Origin: Phycisphaera mikurensis NBRC 102666
GTDB lineage: Bacteria; Planctomycetota; Phycisphaerae; Phycisphaerales; SM1A02
Assembly: GCA_945870475.1 (NCBI GenBank)
Contig: CAMBSR010000014.1
Location: 1-21,834, forward strand
DNA: 21,834 nucleotides
Direction of reading: 5' to 3'
The position numbers were made by a program, and so were the translations under genes. The notes under the pieces were generated by a model. That model saw only the letters and a program-made list of their open reading frames with translations, did no database searches and had not been told where the DNA came from. Positions 1 to 6,738 of the stretch are shown piece after piece (the first letter of the stretch is position 1; every line of letters starts with the position of its first letter).

Positions 1-930
<930 letters not shown>

Positions 931-1087
931 GCCAGGCGCCGGGCAATCCGCCCCACGCCCGCTCGTTGAACTTCCGATCCCCGCGCGCGCCGGGACCACC
1001 CAAGGCGCATGCCCCGAGACCCCGTCTCGATGCACCTTTCCCCGTGATGCACCTCCTCGGTGGTGCAATCGTTTCGTGGAGACACTC

Positions 1088-1654
1088 GTGAAGACCCGTT
1101 CGACCGCCCTCGTTGCCGGCCTCCTGCTCGCCGGTATCGCCACCTTCGCCAACGCGCAAAATGCCACGCAGGGCACCCCGCAGAACGCGCCGGGTGGCGC
1201 ACCCGCGAAGGACCCGCCGGCGCAGCGCGAGGGCGGTGGCCAGCGTCCGCCGCGTGGTGAAGGTGGTCCGGGCGGCGCCCGTCGCGGCGGCGGCCCCAAC
1301 CTCGAAGCCGCCATGAAGGCCATGAACGGCTCGCTCAAGGCGCTCAAGGCCAACGTCGCCGACGCCAGCAAGAAGGACGAGAACCTCAAGCAGGTCGCCA
1401 TCTTCCAGTACGGCTGCGCCGCCTCCAAGGCCGCTCCGCTGCCGGGCGACGTGGGCAAGGAACTCGACGCCGATGCCAAGGCGAAGCTCGAGGCCACGTT
1501 CCGCACCGACCTGCGCGCGGTGATGGGCGTTGCCATGCAGCTCGAGGAAGCCATCATCGCCGGCAAGACCGACGAGGCCGCCAAGCTCGTGACCAAGCTC
1601 GCCGAGATGCGCGACGCGGGGCATAAGGCGATGGGGCTGAAGGATGAGGACTGA
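1088..1654 (+). CDS. Exported cytochrome b562-family protein
   Basis: A 188-residue protein, starting at the GTG at 1088 because GGAG (1078-1081) lies six bases upstream; an in-frame GTG at 1076 has no such site. Residues 1-23 form a signal peptide ending FANA before Gln24. Residues about 29-70 are Gly/Pro/Arg-rich and look disordered. The rest is helical and aligns by eye with E. coli cytochrome b562. MKAMNGSLK (from Met76) matches the heme-ligand segment around Met7, and RDAGH (His179) matches the ligand His102 segment. The Met-His spacing is close to that of the family (103 versus 95 residues). There is no CxxCH motif, so any heme would be non-covalent. Likely a periplasmic four-helix bundle, possibly an electron carrier. 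Heme binding is inferred from the two ligand positions; the fold could also serve without heme. Confidence 0.72.
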   Translation: MKTRSTALVAGLLLAGIATFANAQNATQGTPQNAPGGAPAKDPPAQREGGGQRPPRGEGGPGGARRGGGPNLEAAMKAMNGSLKALKANVADASKKDENLKQVAIFQYGCAASKAAPLPGDVGKELDADAKAKLEATFRTDLRAVMGVAMQLEEAIIAGKTDEAAKLVTKLAEMRDAGHKAMGLKDED

Positions 1655-1732
1655 GGACGGGGGGTGAGGGCGAGGACTGTCGACGAGGATTGACGTCCGC
1701 GTCGGAGTCACCGACCGTTCCGCATGAATTCA

Positions 1733-1770
1733 CGCGAGGCGTCCCGGATGGGGCGCCTCGCGGTGCTTTT
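1733..1770 (+). terminator. Intrinsic terminator after the cytochrome b562-like gene
   Basis: A perfect 9-bp stem, CGCGAGGCG (1733-1741) with CGCCTCGCG (1754-1762), encloses a 12-base loop and is followed by GTGCTTTT. It starts 78 bases after the stop codon. The T tract is short but appears in the same GTGCTTTTG form after rplQ, which supports the call. Confidence 0.7.
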
Positions 1771-1886
1771 GGGGGATTGGGGGCGCGGGAATTGGCGCGC
1801 GGGGCGGGATCGATAGCGGGGCCAGGGAACGGTGTTGGCCTGAGGCGTCTCGCGCGGGGGTGGCGAGGTGCGTTGGTTGGTAAATC

Positions 1887-1965
1887 GGTGCCAGACACGA
1901 ATTTCCGCCCGTCAGTTCATGCGCGTGAGGGCACTATCGGCGGGCGGAAAATCGAGTCAGGCACC
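1887..1965. repeat. REP-like imperfect palindrome between convergent genes
   Basis: Two 25-base arms (1887-1911 and 1941-1965) are inverted repeats matching at 22 of 25 positions, separated by 29 bases. Each arm, read inward, begins GGTGCC and ends TTTCCGCCCG. All three mismatches are A/T differences. A further CAGGCACCT copy overlaps the outer edge at about 1968-1976. The element sits 12 bases beyond the pheS stop, between convergent units, where REP or BIME-type palindromes usually lie. The rest of the 1655-1976 gap holds the terminator at 1733-1770 and nothing else I recognise. It may also help end pheS transcription. Confidence 0.6.
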
Positions 1966-1976
1966 TGCAGGCACCT

Positions 1977-2975
1977 TCAGAACTGGCGCAGGAAGCGGGC
2001 ATCGTTCTCGAACAGCCAGCGGATGTCGGCGATGCCGTAGCGGCGCATGGCGATGCGCTCGATCCCCAGGCCGAACGCGAAGCCCGTCCACTCCTCGGGG
2101 TCGATGTTGACGGCCTTGAGGACGTTGGGGTCCACCATCCCGCAGCCGCCCAGTTCCACCCACTTCCATTCGCCCTTGATGCGCATCTTCATGTCCACCT
2201 CCGCGCTCGGCTCGGTGAACGGGAAGAAGCTCGGGCGCATGCGCACCTCGGCCTCGGCGCCGAAGTAGGCCTTCGCGAACTGCACCAGCGTGGTCTTGAG
2301 GTCGGCCATGGTCACGCCACGGTCGATGTACAAGCCCTCGATCTGGTGGAACATGGAGTAGTGCGTGGCGTCGTGCGTGTCCGGGCGGTAGACGCGGCCC
2401 GTGGCCACCACCTTGATGGGGAGCGGCTGCGTCTCCATCGCGCGGATCTGCACGGTGCTGGTCTGCGTGCGCAGGAGGCGCTTCACGCCGCCCTGCTCGC
2501 CCATGTAGAAGTTGTCGGTGGCGTCGCGCGCCGGATGACTCTCCGGGATGTTGAGCGCGGTGAAGTTGTGCCACTCGTCCTCCACCTCGGGGCCTTCCGC
2601 GAGCGTGAAGCCCATGCGGCCGAACACCTCGGTGATCTCGTCGATGGTCCGGCTCAGGACGTGGCGCGTGCCTTCCGCGAGCGGCGTGCCCGGCTCGGTC
2701 ACGTCCACCACGGGGCCGCGCGGGCCGGCCGCGGCGTCCACCGCTCCCTTGCGCTCCTCGAACGCGGCCTCGAGCGCCGCCTTCAGCTCGTTCAGCCGCT
2801 TGCCCGCGAGCGGCTTCTGGTCCTTCGGCACGTCCTTCAGCGCCGCCATCATGTTCTTCAGGCGGCCACTGCCGCCGATCCAGGCACTCCTCCACGCATC
2901 CATCGCCTCCGGCGTGCCGGCGGCGGCCAGGGCGGCAAGGGCCTCGGTCTGTGCGGTGTCGAGGTCGGCGAGCAT
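1977..2975 (-). CDS. pheS: Phenylalanine-tRNA ligase alpha subunit
   Basis: Catalytic alpha subunit of the alpha2-beta2 enzyme that charges tRNA-Phe; 332 residues, normal for bacterial PheS. The start at 2975 gives the expected N-terminal coiled coil (about residues 1-90, rich in Ala, Glu, Leu and Lys), followed by the class II core. Motif 2 is visible around TSTVQIRAME and GRVYRPDTHDATH, the ligand-binding segment as HQIEGL and ELGGCGMV, and motif 3 as FAFGLGIERIAMRRYG. The reading frame stays open upstream of this Met, but that part shows no family similarity. No Shine-Dalgarno sequence precedes the ATG, and a TATCCT box ends only eight bases before it, so the mRNA may be leaderless. pheT is not adjacent, unlike in many bacteria, so PheT must be encoded elsewhere. 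Confidence 0.96.
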   Translation of the reverse strand: MLADLDTAQTEALAALAAAGTPEAMDAWRSAWIGGSGRLKNMMAALKDVPKDQKPLAGKRLNELKAALEAAFEERKGAVDAAAGPRGPVVDVTEPGTPLAEGTRHVLSRTIDEITEVFGRMGFTLAEGPEVEDEWHNFTALNIPESHPARDATDNFYMGEQGGVKRLLRTQTSTVQIRAMETQPLPIKVVATGRVYRPDTHDATHYSMFHQIEGLYIDRGVTMADLKTTLVQFAKAYFGAEAEVRMRPSFFPFTEPSAEVDMKMRIKGEWKWVELGGCGMVDPNVLKAVNIDPEEWTGFAFGLGIERIAMRRYGIADIRWLFENDARFLRQF

Positions 2976-2983
2976 GGTGCCAA

Positions 2984-2989
2984 AGGATA
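2984..2989 (-). promoter_or_regulatory. Putative -10 element for pheS
   Basis: In the leftward sense this reads TATCCT inside GTATCCTTTGGC, ending eight bases before the pheS ATG. The same core GTATCCTT followed by GGC forms the -10 region of the rpsJ promoter. No convincing -35 is seen at 16-18 bases. Initiation six to eight bases downstream would fall at or next to the start codon. Confidence 0.45.
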
Positions 2990-3045
2990 CGAAATCCACT
3001 GCGGCCGATGGAGCAGCCGATTCCCGGTACGCGCGCCGCCCGAGG

Positions 3046-3074
3046 AAGTCGCGCGCACGAGGCGGCGCTAGCAT
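3046..3074 (+). promoter_or_regulatory. Possible promoter of the small secreted-protein gene
   Basis: AAGTCG (3046-3051), a 17-base spacer and TAGCAT (3069-3074) end seven bases before the ATG at 3082. The same AAGTCG-N17-TAGC pattern is upstream of the secreted-protein gene at 19371. AAGTCG is not a housekeeping -35, so this rests on the pairwise similarity only. Confidence 0.25.
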
Positions 3075-3081
3075 CAACTCC

Positions 3082-3444
3082 ATGAACACGCGCATCTCCA
3101 CCGGTACCGGCCTCGCACTCCTTGCGGCCGCCATCGTCTTCCACGCCTTCGCAAGCTCCGGTGCAGGTACCGCCGAGGCGGTCGCCTCGCCCGCCTGGAC
3201 GCCGGTCTTCGTGCCCGTTGCCGCCGAACCGCAGGCCACGCCGGCCGCTGCGGGCAAACCCGCACAGGCTGCGTCCGCCGACCCCCAGGTCCTCTCCATC
3301 GCAGCGGTTCCCTCCCCGAGTTCGGGGAGCGGCACCGTGGTATTCCGGCTCTGGTCCAACGGCAACATCGACCGCCGCCTCGTCAACTCGACGACCGGCC
3401 TCTCGTACCAGAACGGCTGGCAGCCGCTCGTCACCAATCCCTGA
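3082..3444 (+). CDS. Small secreted protein of unknown function
   Basis: A 120-residue protein, not recognised. Residues 1-24 resemble a signal peptide (MNTR, then a hydrophobic run to HAFA), with possible cleavage after AFA24 or AEA33. An Ala/Pro-rich linker (about 33-85) leads to a compact C-terminal module from about residue 86, starting GTVVFRLWSNGNIDRR and ending NGWQPLV. This looks like a short beta-structured unit of the sort repeated in planctomycete secreted proteins, an impression not checked by search. The ATG at 3082 is chosen because it starts the signal peptide; upstream in-frame codons overlap pheS on the other strand. The gene is divergent from pheS and has no Shine-Dalgarno sequence, so it too may be leaderless. 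Codon use and the signal peptide favour a real gene. Confidence 0.62.
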   Translation: MNTRISTGTGLALLAAAIVFHAFASSGAGTAEAVASPAWTPVFVPVAAEPQATPAAAGKPAQAASADPQVLSIAAVPSPSSGSGTVVFRLWSNGNIDRRLVNSTTGLSYQNGWQPLVTNP

Positions 3445-3506
3445 CGCGGTCGCGGCGTTCCTGCCTCTGCAGCACCGCCACCCGGATCTCGCCAGACAAC
3501 GAACGC

Positions 3507-3545
3507 AAAAGCACGCGCGCCCCGAGGCAAGCCTCGGGGCGCGCG
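3507..3545 (-). terminator. Terminator of the ribosomal-protein locus
   Basis: A perfect 15-bp stem, 3514-3528 with 3531-3545, has a 2-base AA spacer on the plus strand (in practice a loop of about four with the last pair open). In the leftward sense the stem is followed by TGCTTTTGCG (T tract at 3507-3510). It begins 25 bases beyond the rplQ stop. It might also end the convergent gene at 3082-3444, but no T tract follows on that side. Confidence 0.85.
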
Positions 3546-3569
3546 GTATTCACTGAGTGAGGAAGGCGA

Positions 3570-4166
3570 TCAGCCCTTCGTCGCAGCGGCCTTTTCCTTC
3601 GCCTTCTTGGCGAAGGCGGTGCGCTTGTCCGCGTTGGCGCGGCGCGTGGACTTGCGTCCCTTGACCTGCGGGCCCTCTTCGGCGCCCACGAGCTGCAGCA
3701 CGACCAAGTCGGTCGCGTCGCCGAGGCGGCGCTTGTCGAGCTTGACGATGCGGGTGTAGCCGCCGGCGCGGTCCTTGTACAGCGGAGCCACCTTGGTGAA
3801 GAGGTGCTGGATCAGGCGCGGCGCCTTGCGGAGCTCGCCGTAGCGGTTGAACTCGATCTCGTCGGCCGAGGGGAGCTCCCAGAGACGGCTCTGGGCAGAC
3901 TTGACCTCTTCCTTCGTGTTCGGGTCCGCCACCCACGCGAAGACCTTGCGGTCGGTCAGGCGCGAGGTGACCTCACGACGGCTTGCGAGCGACGGGCGCT
4001 TCGCCATCGTGATGAGCTGCTCGACGAACGGCTGGACGGCCTTCGCCTTGGGGAGCGTGGTGGTGATCTGTCCGTGCTCGAACAGGCCTGCCGCCAGGTT
4101 GCGCAGCATGGCGCGACGGTGGTCGGTCTTGACGTTGAGTTGGTATCCGGCAATACGGTGACGCAT
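3570..4166 (-). CDS. rplQ: Large-subunit ribosomal protein L17
   Basis: L17 binds 23S rRNA near the tunnel exit. The canonical start MRHRIAGYQLN and the segments HRRAMLRNLA, TTLPKAKAVQPFVEQLIT and RAGGYTRIVKL identify it. At 198 residues it is far longer than the 127 of E. coli. About 40 extra residues lie between roughly 72 and 116 (including WELPSADEIEFNRYGELRK), and a basic Lys/Ala-rich tail covers about 162-198. Start: ATG at 4166 with AAAGGA at a suitable distance. It is the last gene of the locus, 29 bases after rpoA, and is followed by a strong terminator. The insertion is expected to sit at the ribosome surface, though that cannot be seen here. Confidence 0.96.
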   Translation of the reverse strand: MRHRIAGYQLNVKTDHRRAMLRNLAAGLFEHGQITTTLPKAKAVQPFVEQLITMAKRPSLASRREVTSRLTDRKVFAWVADPNTKEEVKSAQSRLWELPSADEIEFNRYGELRKAPRLIQHLFTKVAPLYKDRAGGYTRIVKLDKRRLGDATDLVVLQLVGAEEGPQVKGRKSTRRANADKRTAFAKKAKEKAAATKG

Positions 4167-4195
4167 GGTTGGTTCCTTTCAGGACTGGGCTTTGC

Positions 4196-5209
4196 TCAGC
4201 CCGCGGTCGGGGGCACGAAGCCCTCCGGCAGCGGCATGCCGAGGTTGAGGCCCATGTCCTCGAGCTTCTTCTTCACTTCACGGAGGCTCGTGCGGCCAAA
4301 GGCGCGGAGCTCCAGCAGGTCATTCTCGGTCTTGGTGACCAGGTCGCACACGTGGCGGAGCTTGCCGCCCTCGAGGCAGTTGCTGGCACGGACCGACAGT
4401 TCCAGGTCGGTCAGGGACATCGCGAGCTTCTTGAAGAGCTCGAGGTCCTTGTCGTTCTCCTGGGAGATCTCGTGCGGGACGACCTCGTTGCCGATGGCGT
4501 CGTACTGCACGAACGGGTTGAGGTGCTTGCGCAGGATCTTGGCGGCCTCGACCATGGCCATGTCCGGGGACACGGTGCCGTTGGTCCACACGTCCATGAC
4601 CAGGCGGTCATAGTTCGTGCGCTGGCCGACGCGGGTGTCCTCCACGCGGAAGCGGACGCGCTGCACCGGGCTGAAGATCGCGTCGACCGCGATCTCGCCG
4701 AGCACCTGGTCCTCTTCCTGCTTGTTCTGCTCGCTGGCCGGCATGTAGCCGCGGCCGCGACGAACCGTGAACTCGATCGCGAAGTCGCGCTTGTCGGTCA
4801 GCGTCGCGATGATCTTCTCGGGGTTGTGGATGACGATCGAGGGGTCGCACTCGATGAGCTCGGCGGTGACCTCGCCCGGGCCCTCGGCCATCAGGCGCAT
4901 GGTCTTCGGCTCGTCGGAGTCGATGTCCATGCTGACGATCAGGCCCTTGATGTTCAGGATGATGTCGGTGACGTCCTCGAGGACGCCCGGCATCGTGGAG
5001 AACTCGTGCGACACGCCCGCGATCTTGACGCGGGTGATCGCGGCACCCTCGAGGCTCGAGAGCAGCGCGCGACGGAGGCTGTTGCCAACGGTCGTACCGA
5101 AGCCACGCTCGAACGGCTCAGCGGTGAAGCGGCCGAAGGTCGGGGTTGCGGACCGCTCGTCCTTGACGACGCGGTAGGGAAGTTCGAGTCCACGCCAGCG
5201 GATATGCAT
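4196..5209 (-). CDS. rpoA: DNA-directed RNA polymerase subunit alpha
   Basis: Alpha dimerises to nucleate RNA polymerase assembly and contacts promoter UP elements and activators. It has 337 residues, close to the usual 329. The N-terminal domain shows EPFERGFGTTVGNSLRRALL and GVLEDVTDIILNIKGL. The C-terminal domain (about residues 260-325) shows DLELSVRASNCL, whose Arg and Asn match E. coli Arg265 and Asn268 for DNA contact, and GRTSLREVKKKLEDMGLNLGM. Start: ATG at 5209, giving MHIRWRGLELP, with AGGAG seven bases upstream; the longer open frame upstream runs through structured non-coding sequence. It follows rpsK after a 266-base gap holding tandem hairpins and a terminator-like stem, so its expression may be uncoupled from the genes before it. 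Confidence 0.98.
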   Translation of the reverse strand: MHIRWRGLELPYRVVKDERSATPTFGRFTAEPFERGFGTTVGNSLRRALLSSLEGAAITRVKIAGVSHEFSTMPGVLEDVTDIILNIKGLIVSMDIDSDEPKTMRLMAEGPGEVTAELIECDPSIVIHNPEKIIATLTDKRDFAIEFTVRRGRGYMPASEQNKQEEDQVLGEIAVDAIFSPVQRVRFRVEDTRVGQRTNYDRLVMDVWTNGTVSPDMAMVEAAKILRKHLNPFVQYDAIGNEVVPHEISQENDKDLELFKKLAMSLTDLELSVRASNCLEGGKLRHVCDLVTKTENDLLELRAFGRTSLREVKKKLEDMGLNLGMPLPEGFVPPTAG

Positions 5210-5223
5210 CGTGATGCTCCTGC

Positions 5224-5245
5224 AAACAAAGGTCCGGCAGGACCT
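5224..5245 (-). promoter_or_regulatory. Terminator-like stem just before rpoA (candidate attenuator)
   Basis: In the mRNA sense AGGTCC-TGCC-GGACCT forms a 6-bp stem with a tetraloop (5240-5245 with 5230-5235), followed by TTTGTTT (5224-5230). It ends 14 bases before the rpoA ATG. A second AGGTCC (5285-5290) lies upstream and could pair with the same GGACCT, which would give a mutually exclusive antiterminator. Between the two AGGTCC copies a 5-bp stem, 5255-5259 with 5263-5267, also forms. Function is inferred. Confidence 0.45.
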
Positions 5246-5305
5246 CGGGGTTGGCGGCTTGCAGCCGTTGCGCCCCTTCTTGAGGGACCTCCGCCTGAAT
5301 CGGAT

Positions 5306-5393
5306 GGGCTTGACCGCTGCCGGTGCCGGTCGAGCCCCCCTGCTGTGGCGGAGGGACGAAATCTGTGCGCGAAGCCAGGTGGCCCCGCGCGCC
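5306..5393 (-). promoter_or_regulatory. Structured middle of the rpsK-rpoA intercistronic RNA
   Basis: No gene is seen here. A hairpin of two 5-bp blocks joined by one mismatch pairs 5306-5316 with 5327-5337, leaving a ten-base loop. A second stem pairs 5367-5371 with 5386-5390, with an inner 4-bp helix. Together with the tandem array on one side and the attenuator-like stem on the other, most of the 266-base spacer can fold. Confidence 0.4.
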
Positions 5394-5487
5394 TGCCGCG
5401 GTTGAGCGCGGCATCCACGTCGCGTCGAGACGCGACGCTTCCACGTCGCGTTACACGCGACGCTTCCTCGTCGCGTTACACGCGACG
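5394..5487 (-). repeat. Four tandem ~25-nt hairpins overlapping the rpsK stop
   Basis: In mRNA order the stems are 5469-5475/5481-5487, 5444-5450/5456-5462, 5418-5424/5431-5437 and 5394-5400/5407-5413. The first three are CGTCGCG paired with CGCGACG around loops TGTAA, TGTAA and TCTCGA. The fourth is TGCCGCG paired with CGCGGCA around CTCAAC. Period is 24-26 bases. The linkers after stems 1 to 3 read AGGA, TGGA and TGGA. The rpsK stop TAA (5476-5478) lies in the first loop. The changed fourth stem keeps full pairing, which suggests selection on structure. No T tract follows any stem. Confidence 0.85.
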
Positions 5488-5850
5488 CTTCTTGGGAGGA
5501 CGGCAGCCGTTGTGCGGAATCGGCGTGCAATCCTCGATGGTGGTGACCTTCAGGCCGGCGGCGTAGAGGGCAGTGACGGCGCTCTCGCGGCCCGGACCCG
5601 GGCCCTTGACGCGCACTTCCACTTCCTTCATGCCGAGACGGCGTGCCTTGCCGGCAGCCTTCTCGCTCGCGCGGCTGGCCGCGAACGGCGTGCTCTTGCG
5701 GGCACCCTTGAAGCCGACGCTGCCGGCCGAGTCCCACGAGATGGTCTCACCGTTGATGTCGGTGATGGTGACCATCGTGTTGTTGAACGACGCGTTGACG
5801 TGGACCACGCCCTTCGTGACGCTCTTGCGAACCTTCTTCTTGCTTGCCAT
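5476..5850 (-). CDS. rpsK: Small-subunit ribosomal protein S11
   Basis: S11 lies on the platform of the 30S subunit, next to the E-site mRNA path. It has 124 residues, with the family segments HVNASFNNTMVTITD, GFKGARKSTPFAA, VRVKGPGPGRESAV and the nearly invariant C-terminus PHNGCRPPKKRRV. Start: ATG at 5850 with AAGGAG at a suitable distance. The last three codons (Arg-Arg-Val) and the TAA stop form the 5' side and loop of the first of four tandem hairpins. Selection for that structure would therefore also act on the coding end. It sits 49 bases after rpsM, the usual alpha-operon order, but is not followed by rpsD. Confidence 0.98.
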   Translation of the reverse strand: MASKKKVRKSVTKGVVHVNASFNNTMVTITDINGETISWDSAGSVGFKGARKSTPFAASRASEKAAGKARRLGMKEVEVRVKGPGPGRESAVTALYAAGLKVTTIEDCTPIPHNGCRPPKKRRV

Positions 5851-5899
5851 GTCTGTGTGCTCCTTGGGAGTTCGGTCAGTCGGATACGGCGGTCAGGGC

Positions 5900-6277
5900 T
5901 TAGCCCTTCACGCCCTTCTTGCCGGCGACCGTCTTCTTGCGGCCCTTGCGGGTGCGGGCGTTGGTGCGGGTGCGCTGGCCGCGGACGGGGAGGTTCTTGC
6001 GGTGACGCTCGCCGCGGTAGCTCTTGGTGTCCTTCAGGCGCTGGATGTCCTGCTGGATCTGGCGACGGAGCGCACCCTCGACCGGGTGGTTCGCGTCGAT
6101 CTCGGCCGCGATGGCCGCGATTTCCTTGTCATCCAGGGCGTTGGCGCGGCGCTCGCCGTCGATGCCAAGCTTGCCGAGGATCTCGTCAGCCACCTTCGGG
6201 CCGATGCCGAAAATGTAGCGGAGCGAGAAGCGGATCTTCTTCTTTTCCGGGATGTCGATGCCTGCGATACGGGGCAT
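5900..6277 (-). CDS. rpsM: Small-subunit ribosomal protein S13
   Basis: S13 is in the 30S head; its C-terminal tail approaches the P-site tRNA and it forms bridges with L5 of the large subunit. It has 125 residues, starting MPRIAGIDIPEKKKI, with the helix-two-turn-helix region FGIGPKVADEILGKLGID and the tail RGQRTRTNARTRKGRKKT. The Lys/Gly-rich end KKTVAGKKGVKG is ordinary for the family. Start: ATG at 6277 after AAGGAACC. In E. coli the S4 translational-repression site overlaps the rpsM start. Here the upstream gap is only 42 bases and rpsD is not in the operon, so that mechanism looks absent. Confidence 0.98.
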   Translation of the reverse strand: MPRIAGIDIPEKKKIRFSLRYIFGIGPKVADEILGKLGIDGERRANALDDKEIAAIAAEIDANHPVEGALRRQIQQDIQRLKDTKSYRGERHRKNLPVRGQRTRTNARTRKGRKKTVAGKKGVKG

Positions 6278-6319
6278 AGTGTGGTTCCTTGGTGAGTTGC
6301 CTGTGAGGCCGGTTGGGGC

Positions 6320-6436
6320 TCAGCCCTGGCGCTGCTTGAGGCGCGGGTTCTTCTTGTTGATGACGAAGCGCTTGCCCTTGCGGACGACGATCTGGCAATC
6401 CATGGTTCGGCGCTTGATGCTGCTGCGGACCTTCAT
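6320..6436 (-). CDS. rpmJ: Large-subunit ribosomal protein L36, zinc-ligand-depleted form
   Basis: A 38-residue protein, MKVRSSIKRR at the start and RLKQRQG at the end, preceded by AAGGAA. L36 is the smallest 50S protein and packs against 23S rRNA. In zinc-binding forms the ligands are Cys11, Cys14, Cys27 and His32. Here only Cys14 remains; the others are Thr11, Asn27 and Arg32, so metal cannot be held in the usual way. It keeps the usual position between infA and rpsM (42 bases to rpsM). It corresponds to the C-minus type known as zinc-independent in other bacteria. Confidence 0.95.
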   Translation of the reverse strand: MKVRSSIKRRTMDCQIVVRKGKRFVINKKNPRLKQRQG

Positions 6437-6515
6437 GGTGTTTCCTTGCTGATGGGTGGCGGGGGTTCGTGCGGTGAAATGCGGTGTTCGCGCGGGGCGC
6501 GGATGTGACGGTGAT

Positions 6516-6731
6516 TCAGAAGCGGTAGACGATGCGGCCCTTGGTCATGTCGTAGGGGCTGAGTTCGATCGTGACCTTGTCTCCGGGGAGGATGCGGATG
6601 AAGAACTTGCGCATCTTGCCGCTGACGTAGGCCAGGATCTCCTGGTTGTTCTGGAGCTTGACCCGGAACATCGCGTCCGGGAGGGCCTCCACGACCTCGG
6701 CATCGAGCGTGATCTTGTCTTCCTTTGCCAT
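6516..6731 (-). CDS. infA: Translation initiation factor IF-1
   Basis: IF-1 occupies the 30S A site during initiation and assists IF-2 and IF-3. It has 71 residues, the standard length, with a single OB-fold S1-like domain: MAKEDKITLDAEVVEALP, FRVKLQNNQEILAYVSGKMRK and LPGDKVTIELSPYDMTKGRI. Start: ATG at 6731, which gives the canonical MAKED; the open frame upstream is the antisense-free overlap with map and is not IF-1. No Shine-Dalgarno sequence is visible. The map stop is seven bases upstream, so translation is probably coupled to map. Confidence 0.97.
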   Translation of the reverse strand: MAKEDKITLDAEVVEALPDAMFRVKLQNNQEILAYVSGKMRKFFIRILPGDKVTIELSPYDMTKGRIVYRF

Positions 6732-6738
6732 TGGTTCG

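Noticed and set aside
1048..1067. TGCACC/GGTGCA hairpin before the cytochrome gene
   Set aside because: The 6-bp stem has no T tract and no known riboswitch features; it may be chance and is too weak to list as a feature.
1076..1087. GTG at 1076 as start of the cytochrome gene
   Set aside because: The GGAG at 1078-1081 is correctly spaced only for the GTG at 1088.
5394..5487. Tandem 25-nt repeats read as a CRISPR array
   Set aside because: There are no unique spacers between units; each unit is itself a hairpin directly abutting the next, and no cas genes are present.
4169..5566. 465-codon plus-strand frame over rpoA
   Set aside because: It is antisense to rpoA, with Val/Leu/Asp/Ala-rich shadow composition and no recognisable domain.
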